Origin: Acetobacteraceae bacterium
GTDB lineage: Bacteria; Pseudomonadota; Alphaproteobacteria; Acetobacterales; Acetobacteraceae
DNA length: 11,608 bases
Direction of reading: 5' to 3'
Assembly: GCA_947478535.1 (NCBI GenBank)
Contig: CANJXD010000137.1
Coordinates: 1 to 11,608, forward strand
Positions 1-5,968 of this stretch are shown here, piece by piece. The position numbers and the translations under genes were made by a program. A model generated the notes under the pieces. It did not search any database, was not told where the DNA came from, and saw only the letters and a list, made by a program, of their open reading frames with translations. Positions within the stretch are counted from its first letter, which is position 1, and each line of letters begins with the position of its first letter.

Positions 1-222
1 GGCGACGGTGAAGCCCCGCTGGCCTTCCGCCCGCACCAGATCCTCCGACGCGAGGCGGTTCAGGGCCTCGCGCAGCGTGCTGACGCCGGCGCCATAGATC
101 GGGCGCAGGCCATCGAGGCCGAGCTTGCGGCCCGGGGCAAGCCGGCCATGGATGATATCCGCGCGCAGGCGGCGATAGGCCGCCTCCCCCGAACCATCCG
201 CTTCCTCGCCGTTAAGCGTCAC
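1..222 (-). CDS. GntR-family (FCD-type) transcriptional regulator, N-terminal part, truncated by the window edge
   Basis: The visible 74 residues form a GntR winged helix-turn-helix. They include the family pattern YRRLRADIIHGRLAPG (residues 16-31) and the recognition helix segment GVSTLREALNRLASEDLV (46-63), followed by the wing at EGQRGFTVA. The ligand-binding domain lies beyond position 1, so assignment to the FCD (FadR/VanR) branch is by likeness of the wHTH only. The start is a GTG at 222, chosen because a strong Shine-Dalgarno GAGGGAGGA lies 9 nt upstream on the minus strand and the HTH begins about 15 residues later. The gene is divergent from the TRAP/aroQ operon. FCD regulators usually sense small carboxylic acids or sugar acids and repress the neighbouring uptake and catabolic genes, so it is inferred to control that operon and itself from the shared 177-bp intergenic region. 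Confidence 0.88.
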   Translation of the reverse strand, partial: MTLNGEEADGSGEAAYRRLRADIIHGRLAPGRKLGLDGLRPIYGAGVSTLREALNRLASEDLVRAEGQRGFTVA

Positions 223-272
223 GCCGCCGGGTCCTCCCTCGGCGTGAGTATCGGGCAGGGTGGGGTGCCACA

Positions 273-336
273 CAATATCCGTGATTTTACGTAATATGGG
301 ATGATTGGCGGAATCTCGCTTGATTCGATCATTCCC
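273..336. promoter_or_regulatory. Candidate operator region between the GntR regulator and the TRAP operon
   Basis: The 223-399 gap has a locally AT-richer core with several dyads. TTACGTAA (287-294) is a perfect 8-bp palindrome, sitting inside a looser ATAT...CGT...ACG...ATAT symmetry (275-297). A second structure pairs GGGATGAT (298-305) with ATCATTCCC (328-336, one bulged base) and encloses GAATC (311-315) and GATTC (322-326). GntR dimers bind short palindromes, so either element could be the operator. Which one is bound, and by what, is inference. Confidence 0.4.
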
Positions 337-348
337 GGTCAGTAGCTT
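320..348 (+). promoter_or_regulatory. Possible sigma-70-type promoter for dctP
   Basis: TTGATT (320-325) and TAGCTT (343-348) are separated by 17 nt, a reasonable -35/-10 arrangement about 50 nt upstream of the dctP start. The -35 overlaps the right arm of the 298-336 dyad, so a protein bound there would block it. The -10 match is mediocre, and this is a pattern-based suggestion only. Confidence 0.3.
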
Positions 349-399
349 CCGCCGATACCGCGCCAAGCGGCCAAGGACTATCCTGGGAGGGAAGCACCC

Positions 400-1392
400 A
401 TGCGCTCGATCATCGGACGCCGTTCCGTCATGGCCGCCGCGGCCGCGGCATTGACCACCGCCCCGGTTCTCGGGGCCCGGGCGCAGGCGCGGCGGCGGCT
501 GCGCTTCAGCGCCGTCTTCTCGGAACAGGATATCCGCGCTGACGCCATGCGGGGCTTCCAGCGCGACCTGGCGACGGATTTCGATGTCGAGCTGCATCTG
601 AACGCCACGCTGTTCCGCCAGGGAACGGAACTGGTCGCCGTGCAGCGCGGCAACCTCGAAATGGCGAATCTGGCGCCGCAGGACCTGTCCCGGCAGATCC
701 CGGCCTGGTCGGTCATGGCCTCCGCCTATCTGTTCCGCGATGCCGACCACATGCGGAAGGTCTTTGCCAGCGATATCGGGCGCGATTTCAACCGCATGGC
801 GCGCGAACAGCTGAACGTCCACGTCCTCGGCCCGCTGTATTTCGGGACGCGGCACGTGAACCTCCGCCCGCGCAAGCGCATCGCGACGCCGGCCGATCTG
901 AATGGCATGAAGCTGCGCATGCCGCCGGGGGAGACCTGGCAGTTCCTGGGCGAGGCGCTGGGCGCGAACCCGACGCCGGTGGCCTTCGCGGAGCTTTACA
1001 CGGCCCTGCAGAGCGGCGCGGTGGATGGGCAGGACAACCCGCTGCCGACCAGCCGTACGATGCGCTTCCATGAAGTGACGACGCAGTTCGTGCTGACCAG
1101 CCACCTGGTCGCCTATGACCTGCTCTCCGTCTCCTCCCGCTTCTGGGACGCGCTGCCGCAGGCGCAGAAGGACGGGCTGCAGGCCGCCGCCGACAAGGCG
1201 ATTGCCGAAAGCACCCAGCGCCATCTGGCGCAGGAGGAGGAGATGCTGACCTTCTTCCGCGGCGCGGGGCTCGAGGTCTATGCGCCGAATGTGGACGCCT
1301 TCCGCGCGGAAGCGCAGCGCCGCTACCTTGCCTCCGCCCAGTCGCAGACCTGGCCGGCCGGAATCCTCGATCGGATCAACGCGGTTCGCTGA
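400..1392 (+). CDS. dctP: TRAP transporter solute-binding protein (DctP/TAXI superfamily, DctP type)
   Basis: This 330-residue periplasmic protein captures the substrate for a sodium- or proton-coupled TRAP transporter. The N-terminus has a twin-arginine-like signal (GRRSVM at 6-11, then an Ala-rich hydrophobic stretch) with a likely cleavage at ARA|Q around 28/29. Sec export is also possible. Family landmarks are RHVNLRP (151-157), the TPADLNGMKLRMP segment with the carboxylate-binding arginine at R173, and AELYTALQSGAVDGQDNP (197-214). Length is normal for the family. The ATG at 400 is supported by GGGAGGGAAG at 385-394. It is the first gene of the dctP-dctQ-dctM-aroQ operon. The conserved Arg indicates an organic acid ligand, but the exact ligand cannot be read from the sequence; the downstream aroQ hints at a quinate- or shikimate-like compound. 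Confidence 0.93.
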   Translation: MRSIIGRRSVMAAAAAALTTAPVLGARAQARRRLRFSAVFSEQDIRADAMRGFQRDLATDFDVELHLNATLFRQGTELVAVQRGNLEMANLAPQDLSRQIPAWSVMASAYLFRDADHMRKVFASDIGRDFNRMAREQLNVHVLGPLYFGTRHVNLRPRKRIATPADLNGMKLRMPPGETWQFLGEALGANPTPVAFAELYTALQSGAVDGQDNPLPTSRTMRFHEVTTQFVLTSHLVAYDLLSVSSRFWDALPQAQKDGLQAAADKAIAESTQRHLAQEEEMLTFFRGAGLEVYAPNVDAFRAEAQRRYLASAQSQTWPAGILDRINAVR

Positions 1393-1401
1393 CGGCGGTG
1401 C

Positions 1402-1422
1402 GGGCGCCCCACTGGGGCGCCC
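1402..1422 (+). repeat. Perfect GC inverted repeat (hairpin) between dctP and dctQ
   Basis: GGGCGCCCC (1402-1410) and GGGGCGCCC (1414-1422) can pair completely, giving a 9-bp all-GC stem with a 3-nt loop. It begins 9 nt after the dctP stop and ends before the dctQ ribosome binding site at 1440-1444. No T-run follows, so it is not a standard intrinsic terminator. An mRNA-stabilising or partial-termination hairpin that raises dctP over the membrane subunits is the likely role (inference). Confidence 0.65.
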
Positions 1423-1451
1423 CGCCAGGATCATTGGCCGGAGGCCAGGCG

Positions 1452-1964
1452 ATGACATCCCCCTTGCACCGCATCGCGGGCCTGGCGCGGCGGCAAGCCG
1501 AACATGTGCTGGCCGCGCTGCTGGGCGTGATGTTCGTGGCCTTCATCATCCAGATCGGCATGCGCTACCTGCTGAACGCGCCGGTGGGTTGGACCAGCGA
1601 GGTTTCCACCCTCTGCTGGCTGTGGGGCATCCTCTGGGGTGCCGCGCTGGTGCTGCGGGATGAGGAGGAGATCCGCTTCGACATCGTCTATGGCACCGTA
1701 TCGCCCGGCCTGCGCCGGGCCTTCGATGCCATCACGGGCACGGTGGTCGTCGGCGTCTTCGGCTGGTCGCTGCCGGCGGTGGTGGACTACGTCACCTTCA
1801 TGAAGGTGGAAAAATCCGCCTATCTCGGCATCCGCTTCGACATCCTGTTTTCCGTCTATGTCGTCTTCGCCGTCGCGATGATCATCCGCCACGGCTGGAT
1901 CGCCTGGCGCGCGGTGACGGGCAGGTCCCACCAGCCATCCGATCGGCAGGAGTTGGGCGCGTGA
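1452..1964 (+). CDS. dctQ: TRAP transporter small membrane subunit (DctQ)
   Basis: This 170-residue inner-membrane protein has about four predicted transmembrane helices. DctQ and DctM together form the transport channel that receives substrate from DctP. The segment IGMRYLLNAPVGWTSEVS followed by a Trp-rich helix (WLWGILWGAALVL) and the acidic DEEEIRFDI stretch is typical of the family. An upstream in-frame GTG at 1398 would add 18 residues but has no ribosome binding site and overlaps the hairpin. The ATG at 1452 has GGAGG at 1440-1444 with a 7-nt spacer and was chosen. The stop codon overlaps the dctM start, consistent with translational coupling and a one-to-one membrane complex. Confidence 0.92.
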   Translation: MTSPLHRIAGLARRQAEHVLAALLGVMFVAFIIQIGMRYLLNAPVGWTSEVSTLCWLWGILWGAALVLRDEEEIRFDIVYGTVSPGLRRAFDAITGTVVVGVFGWSLPAVVDYVTFMKVEKSAYLGIRFDILFSVYVVFAVAMIIRHGWIAWRAVTGRSHQPSDRQELGA

Positions 1965-3262
1965 GCTTCACCAGCCCCTTCGCCCTCGGGCTCTACGCCA
2001 TCATCGGATTGTCGCTGCTCGGCCTGCCGATCGGGCTGACGATGATCACGGGTTCCATCATCTACCTCGCCCTATCGGGGCAGGACATGTCCATCGCGGC
2101 GGAGCAGGTGCTGAACGGGCTGAATGGCAGCTACATCCTGCTGGCGGTGCCGCTGTTCATCTTCTCCGCCGGGCTGATGAACGCCGGCACGATGACGGAC
2201 CGGCTGCTGCGCTTCTGCAACTTGCTGGTGGGGCGTTTCCGCGGCGGGCTCGGCCATGTGAACGTGGTGCAGAGCATCATCTTCGCCGGCATGTCCGGCT
2301 CCGCCATCGCGGATGCCGCGGGCAGCGGCAAGATGGTCATCAGCATGATGACGCGCAACGGCGCCTATCCCGCCAGCTACGCCGCCGCGATCACGGCGGC
2401 CACCGCGGTGATCGGGCCGATCATCCCGCCCTCCATCCCGATGGTGCTCTACGCGCTGATCGCCGATACCTCGATCGGCTACCTGTTCCTGGGCGGGGTC
2501 ATCCCCGGCCTGCTGATGGGCCTGGCGCAGATGGGCATCAACACCTGGATGGCCCATACGCGGAACTTCCCGATCTCCGAGCGCATCCCGCTGCGCGAGA
2601 TGCCCCGCCTGACATGGGAAGCGCTGCCAGCGCTGCTGATGCCGGTGATCCTGCTGGGAGGCATCTATGGCGGCGTGATGACGCCGACCGAGGCCGCCGC
2701 CGTCGCCGCCGCCTACGCCTTCCTCGTCGCCACCGTGATCTATCGCAGCCTCAGCCTGCGGGAATTGTACGACACGGTGCTGGGCAGCGCGCGGTCCACC
2801 GCCGCCATCGGCATGCTGATCGCGGGCGCGCTGGCCTTCAACTACGTCGTGACGAGCGAGAACATCCCCGTCACCGTCAAGGGCCTGCTCGGCGGGCTCG
2901 AGATGTCGCAGGCCACCTTCCTGCTGGTGGTGAACATCCTCCTGCTGGTGCTGGGCTGTCTGCTCGAAGGCAGCACGATCCTGCTGATCGTCGTGCCGGT
3001 ACTGATCCCGACAGCGCAGGCGCTGGGCGTGGACATGGTGCATTTCGGCGTGGTGGTGGTGGTGAACATCATGATCGGATTGATCACGCCGCCCTATGGC
3101 CTGTTGCTGTTCATCGTCGCCAAGCTGTCCGACACGCCGCTGCGCGACGTGGTGCGGGACACCATGCCCTTCATCGTCGCGATGGTCGCCGCGCTGATGC
3201 TCATCACCTATGTGCCGGAACTCGTGCTCTGGCTGCCGCGGGTGATGGGCTACCAGGGCTGA
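1961..3262 (+). CDS. dctM: TRAP transporter large membrane subunit (DctM)
   Basis: This 433-residue polytopic membrane protein is the main transport subunit of the TRAP system, with roughly 11-12 hydrophobic helices. The signature region around GLGHVNVVQSIIFAGMSGSA, then ITAATAVIGPIIPPSIPMVLY, is diagnostic of DctM, as is the C-terminal ITPPYGLLLF segment. The start is a GTG overlapping the dctQ stop (GTGA, 4 nt), supported by AGGAG at 1948-1952 eight bases upstream. Length is normal. The next gene, aroQ, begins 43 nt after the stop on the same strand with its own Shine-Dalgarno, so the four genes probably share one transcript. Confidence 0.95.
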   Translation: MSFTSPFALGLYAIIGLSLLGLPIGLTMITGSIIYLALSGQDMSIAAEQVLNGLNGSYILLAVPLFIFSAGLMNAGTMTDRLLRFCNLLVGRFRGGLGHVNVVQSIIFAGMSGSAIADAAGSGKMVISMMTRNGAYPASYAAAITAATAVIGPIIPPSIPMVLYALIADTSIGYLFLGGVIPGLLMGLAQMGINTWMAHTRNFPISERIPLREMPRLTWEALPALLMPVILLGGIYGGVMTPTEAAAVAAAYAFLVATVIYRSLSLRELYDTVLGSARSTAAIGMLIAGALAFNYVVTSENIPVTVKGLLGGLEMSQATFLLVVNILLLVLGCLLEGSTILLIVVPVLIPTAQALGVDMVHFGVVVVVNIMIGLITPPYGLLLFIVAKLSDTPLRDVVRDTMPFIVAMVAALMLITYVPELVLWLPRVMGYQG

Positions 3263-3305
3263 ACGCGTCCCGCATCCCCATTCGCCGCCGCACAGGATTC
3301 CCGCC

Positions 3306-3743
3306 GTGACCCGCACCATCCATGTCCTCAACGGCCCGAACCTGAACCGCCTCGGCAAGCGGGAGCCGGAGATCTACGGCCACACCACGCTGGCGCAGGT
3401 GGAGGCGATGTGCCGCGAGGCGGCGGGCGCGGATGCCATCGTCTTCCGCCAGACGAACTACGAAGGCCAGCTGGTAGACTGGATCCATGAGGCGACGGAT
3501 GGTGAGGCCGCGGGCATCGTCATCAACCCGGCAGGGCTGACCTTCGGCTCCATCCCCGTGCTCGATGCGCTGAAGATGTTCAAGGGCGCGATCATCGAGT
3601 TGCACATCTCCAACATCCATCGGCGGGAGCCGATCTATCACCGCTCCCTCGTCTCCTCCGTCGCGACGGCGGTGATCGCGGGGCTCGGCGCGCGGGGCTA
3701 TGCGACGGCGGTGCGATCGATGCGCGAATTGCTGGACGCCTGA
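3306..3743 (+). CDS. aroQ: Type II 3-dehydroquinate dehydratase-like protein (AroQ), divergent paralogue
   Basis: This 145-residue protein matches type II dehydroquinase, which converts 3-dehydroquinate to 3-dehydroshikimate. Present are the N-terminal NGPNLNRLGKREPEIYG (9-25, with the flexible-lid Arg19 and catalytic Tyr24), Asn74, and ELHISN (98-103) with Glu98 and catalytic His100. Two usual substrate-binding residues seem changed: the His of the canonical LTHTS motif is Phe80 (LTFGS), and the Arg of the usual REEFR motif is Tyr111 (REPIY). The comparison is with the family pattern as remembered. The GTG start has AGGA at 3294-3297, 8 nt upstream. Placement last in a TRAP operon beside a GntR regulator points to catabolism of an imported compound rather than housekeeping aromatic synthesis. 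It could be a true dehydroquinase or a family member with a changed substrate. Confidence 0.85.
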   Translation: MTRTIHVLNGPNLNRLGKREPEIYGHTTLAQVEAMCREAAGADAIVFRQTNYEGQLVDWIHEATDGEAAGIVINPAGLTFGSIPVLDALKMFKGAIIELHISNIHRREPIYHRSLVSSVATAVIAGLGARGYATAVRSMRELLDA

Positions 3744-3913
3744 CCTTCGGCGCCGGTGCGGCGCGACCTTCACACAGACGTGATTCCAGGAGTTTGGCAC
3801 GCAGCCTGAGTCACCGCGTTCGTTGCCTCAGATCAATGACCGGGTGCCCGGCCCGGGGCAGCTTCCTCCCACGGTCTGGCGGTGTGGCCGGCCGAAAATG
3901 GGGGGGTTCGGCC
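3744..3913. other. 170-bp gap between aroQ and the EB_dh-type gene
   Basis: An open frame runs through from 3794, but no good ribosome binding site supports a start before 3914. The gap has small dyads: CTGAG/CTCAG around 3815-3840, and TGCCC (3845-3849) with GGGCA (3856-3860). It also has a run of seven G at 3900-3906. No T-tract terminator or convincing promoter hexamers were seen, and no tRNA or known riboswitch was recognised. Confidence 0.5.
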
Positions 3914-5350
3914 ATGCGGCGTGTCGGCGTTTTCCTGGGGCTCGGCGTCTTCGCCGGCGCGCTCGGCCTGTCCTGGTTCACCCACGGCACCGGCGTCGTC
4001 CGAGATGATCCCGCCCGGCATATCGCCATCCCACGCACCCTCACCGTGCCGCTGACGGTGCAGGTTTCTCATAACGGGACCGATGTCTGGTTCCGCTATC
4101 GCTGGCCGGCGCCGAATGCCGGAATCTTCCACGACATGCTCCGCTTCAACGGAACGACGTGGGAAGTGCGCGGCGCGGCTGTCCCGGGGTCGAATCCGGA
4201 TGGGCTGCATGAGGACCGCGTCTCGATGATGCTGGACGATGGCAGCGTGCCGGAATTCGGGCGCTATGGCGGCTATGTCGCGATCGGGGACCGGTTGGCC
4301 GGCTTCACCGAGGAAGCCAGCGGCCGGGACATCGCGGCGCATCCGGAACTCGGGCGAAGGCTCGGGCTCGACGAGGCAACGAAATACCTGCCGGCGACCC
4401 GCATGAACCAGAATGACTGGGCCTCCGTGGTGCCGGAAGCGGAACAGCGGCGGCTGCAATCCGCCGGCTATTTCCTCGACCTCTGGCATTGGCGCGCGGC
4501 GCGATCCAACCCGATGGGCGTGGCGGATGACCAGTTCATCACCGCGGGGCGGCTGAGCGATTCCGGGCGCGGCGCCTATGCCACCAACTGGGATGCCACG
4601 AACCGCCGCCCGGCGGTGATGTTCAACCCCGCCACCGCCGGCCGCACGGCGCTGCGCTGGGATGACGTGGCGCAGGGACGGGTCGGGCAGGATGACGTGA
4701 ATGCGCTGATCCCCACCCAATCCGCCCCTTTCGATCCGGCGCTGGCGTGGCGGGAGGGCGACACCCTGCCGCGCCGCGTCCTGCGCGCGCCGCAGGCCTC
4801 CCGCGCCGATATCGGCGTGGCGGGACGCGCACGCTGGGACAATGGGATGTGGGAGGTGACACTGCGCCGGCGCATGGATACCGGCCAACCGCAGGAGGAC
4901 AAGATCCTGCGCGATGGCGGTGTCTACCAGGCTGCCTTCGCCATCCACCGCCAGGCGACCGGCGGGCGCTGGCACTACGTCTCCCTGCCCTTCAGCGTCG
5001 GCCTCGGCCGGGCTGCCGATATCAATGCGACGCGCTTCGAGGGCGAGGCGCCGGATTGGCGCCAGGCGGCGAACGCCATCACGCTGTTCTATCCGGGCCA
5101 GGTGAACTGGCCGCTGATCATCAGTGAACGCCACCCCGGCGCGGACCGCGTGCGGGCCGGCGTGCCGGTGCGCTTCCGGCACAGCGAGGACCAGCTCGCC
5201 CACTACGGCGTCGAGATGGAATTCCGCGAGGCCATCATCCAGCAATGGCGGATGACCATCCTGGCCGGCGTCGCGCTGATCCTCTGCTTCGGCTTCGCCC
5301 TCGGCAACACCATCGGTCCCAACACTGCCGGACGCGGAAGGAACGCCTGA
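3914..5350 (+). CDS. Membrane-anchored periplasmic haem-binding protein, ethylbenzene-dehydrogenase gamma-like (EB_dh domain)
   Basis: This 478-residue protein has an N-terminal hydrophobic anchor or uncleaved signal (4-23), a large soluble domain, and a second hydrophobic helix near the C-terminus (about 447-466). The middle resembles the EB_dh / cytochrome c-552-DMSO-reductase-like haem-binding fold: VSHNGTDVWFRYRW (51-64), HEDRVSMMLDDG (99-110), LWHWRAAR (190-197) and VYQAAFAIH...WHYVSLPFSVGLG (337-365). In known relatives this fold carries one haem b and passes electrons. The axial ligands cannot be identified with confidence here; Met and Lys are used in ethylbenzene dehydrogenase. The ATG at 3914 was chosen over 3794 because it places the anchor at the N-terminus and lies 7 nt after a G7 tract that can serve as Shine-Dalgarno. 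It is followed at 2 nt by a DUF2231 gene, suggesting a functional pair. Confidence 0.75.
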   Translation: MRRVGVFLGLGVFAGALGLSWFTHGTGVVRDDPARHIAIPRTLTVPLTVQVSHNGTDVWFRYRWPAPNAGIFHDMLRFNGTTWEVRGAAVPGSNPDGLHEDRVSMMLDDGSVPEFGRYGGYVAIGDRLAGFTEEASGRDIAAHPELGRRLGLDEATKYLPATRMNQNDWASVVPEAEQRRLQSAGYFLDLWHWRAARSNPMGVADDQFITAGRLSDSGRGAYATNWDATNRRPAVMFNPATAGRTALRWDDVAQGRVGQDDVNALIPTQSAPFDPALAWREGDTLPRRVLRAPQASRADIGVAGRARWDNGMWEVTLRRRMDTGQPQEDKILRDGGVYQAAFAIHRQATGGRWHYVSLPFSVGLGRAADINATRFEGEAPDWRQAANAITLFYPGQVNWPLIISERHPGADRVRAGVPVRFRHSEDQLAHYGVEMEFREAIIQQWRMTILAGVALILCFGFALGNTIGPNTAGRGRNA

Positions 5351-5352
5351 TC

Positions 5353-5907
5353 ATGGCCGCCTATCATATCCTGCTCGTCCACTTCCCGCTCGCCCTGCTG
5401 ACGGTGGCGATGCTTGCCATCCTGCTGCGGGCGGTATCCGCCGGCCGGCTGGCGCAGTCGCTGGACCATGCGCTGGTGCCGCTGCTGGCGATCGGCGTCG
5501 CGTCCACCGCGCTGGCCTTCGCGGTCGGGCTCACGGTCTGGCCGTTCGATGCCATTTCATCCTCGCCGCTCGGGCGCAACCATGTGCTTTCGGCCACCTG
5601 GACCCTGGCCTATTGGCTGTTGCTGCTGGTGGTGCGCTGGCGGGCGGGCGAGGCGGTGTGGGAAGGCCCGTCCCGCTGGGTGATGGTGGCGCTGGCGCTG
5701 CTGGGCAGCCTGCTGCTGACCATCACGGGCACGCTGGGCGGGCATCTCACGGGCACGCCGACGGCGGCGTCCCAGGCGCTGCGGTCGCTGGGGTGGGAGG
5801 TCTACACCACCTTCTATGTCCCGGATGCGACCCTGCTGGCGATTGCCGGGGCCTGCCTCCTGCTGATCGGCATCGGCATCTTCGGCCGCCGCCAACGCGC
5901 GGGCTGA
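5353..5907 (+). CDS. DUF2231-type five-helix membrane protein, putative redox or haem partner
   Basis: This 184-residue protein is mostly hydrophobic, with about five predicted helices (5-27, 40-62, 78-96, 109-127, 155-177). Its N-terminus HILLVHFPLALL, the His at 77 before helix 3, and TGTLGGHLTG (125-134) match the DUF2231 pattern. His10, His77 and His131 sit at helix ends and could bind haem b, but this is inference because the family has no settled biochemical role. The ATG at 5353 lies 2 nt after the stop of the EB_dh-type gene, with GGAAGGAA at about 5336-5343 as ribosome binding site, so the two are almost certainly co-translated. A membrane anchor or quinone-side electron partner of the upstream protein is the simplest reading. 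Confidence 0.75.
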   Translation: MAAYHILLVHFPLALLTVAMLAILLRAVSAGRLAQSLDHALVPLLAIGVASTALAFAVGLTVWPFDAISSSPLGRNHVLSATWTLAYWLLLLVVRWRAGEAVWEGPSRWVMVALALLGSLLLTITGTLGGHLTGTPTAASQALRSLGWEVYTTFYVPDATLLAIAGACLLLIGIGIFGRRQRAG

Positions 5908-5935
5908 GGCGCTTCCACCCACGGCATCGAAGCCC

Positions 5936-5958
5936 CATCATCACCCCCGTGAATGATG
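5936..5958. promoter_or_regulatory. T-N11-A palindrome, candidate LysR operator at the lysR start
   Basis: CATCAT (5936-5941) and ATGATG (5953-5958) are perfect inverted arms separated by exactly 11 nt, the classical LysR-box geometry. The inner CAC (5942-5944) and GTG (5949-5951) extend the symmetry apart from a bulged A. It ends 10 nt before the lysR ATG and touches its GAGG ribosome binding site, so it could act as an autoregulatory operator or as an mRNA hairpin limiting translation. Confidence 0.45.
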
Positions 5959-5968
5959 AGGCGATGAC

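Noticed and set aside
2072..3358. 428-residue open frame on the minus strand opposite dctM and the aroQ start
   Set aside because: Its translation is rich in His, Gln, Asp and Arg, as expected for the antisense of a hydrophobic high-GC gene. It has no recognisable domain, and dctM on the other strand is unambiguous.
3815..3860. Possible structured RNA or riboswitch in the leader of the EB_dh-type gene
   Set aside because: Only short stems are present, no known riboswitch core could be matched, and high-GC DNA forms such stems by chance.
3794..3913. N-terminal extension of the EB_dh-type gene to 3794
   Set aside because: The added 40 residues are Arg/Ser/Gly-rich, would bury the signal anchor, and lack a ribosome binding site. 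The ATG at 3914 is better placed.
3833..5245. 470-residue open frame on the minus strand opposite the EB_dh-type gene
   Set aside because: Low-complexity antisense translation without a domain. The plus-strand gene has anchors, family motifs and tight coupling to the next gene.
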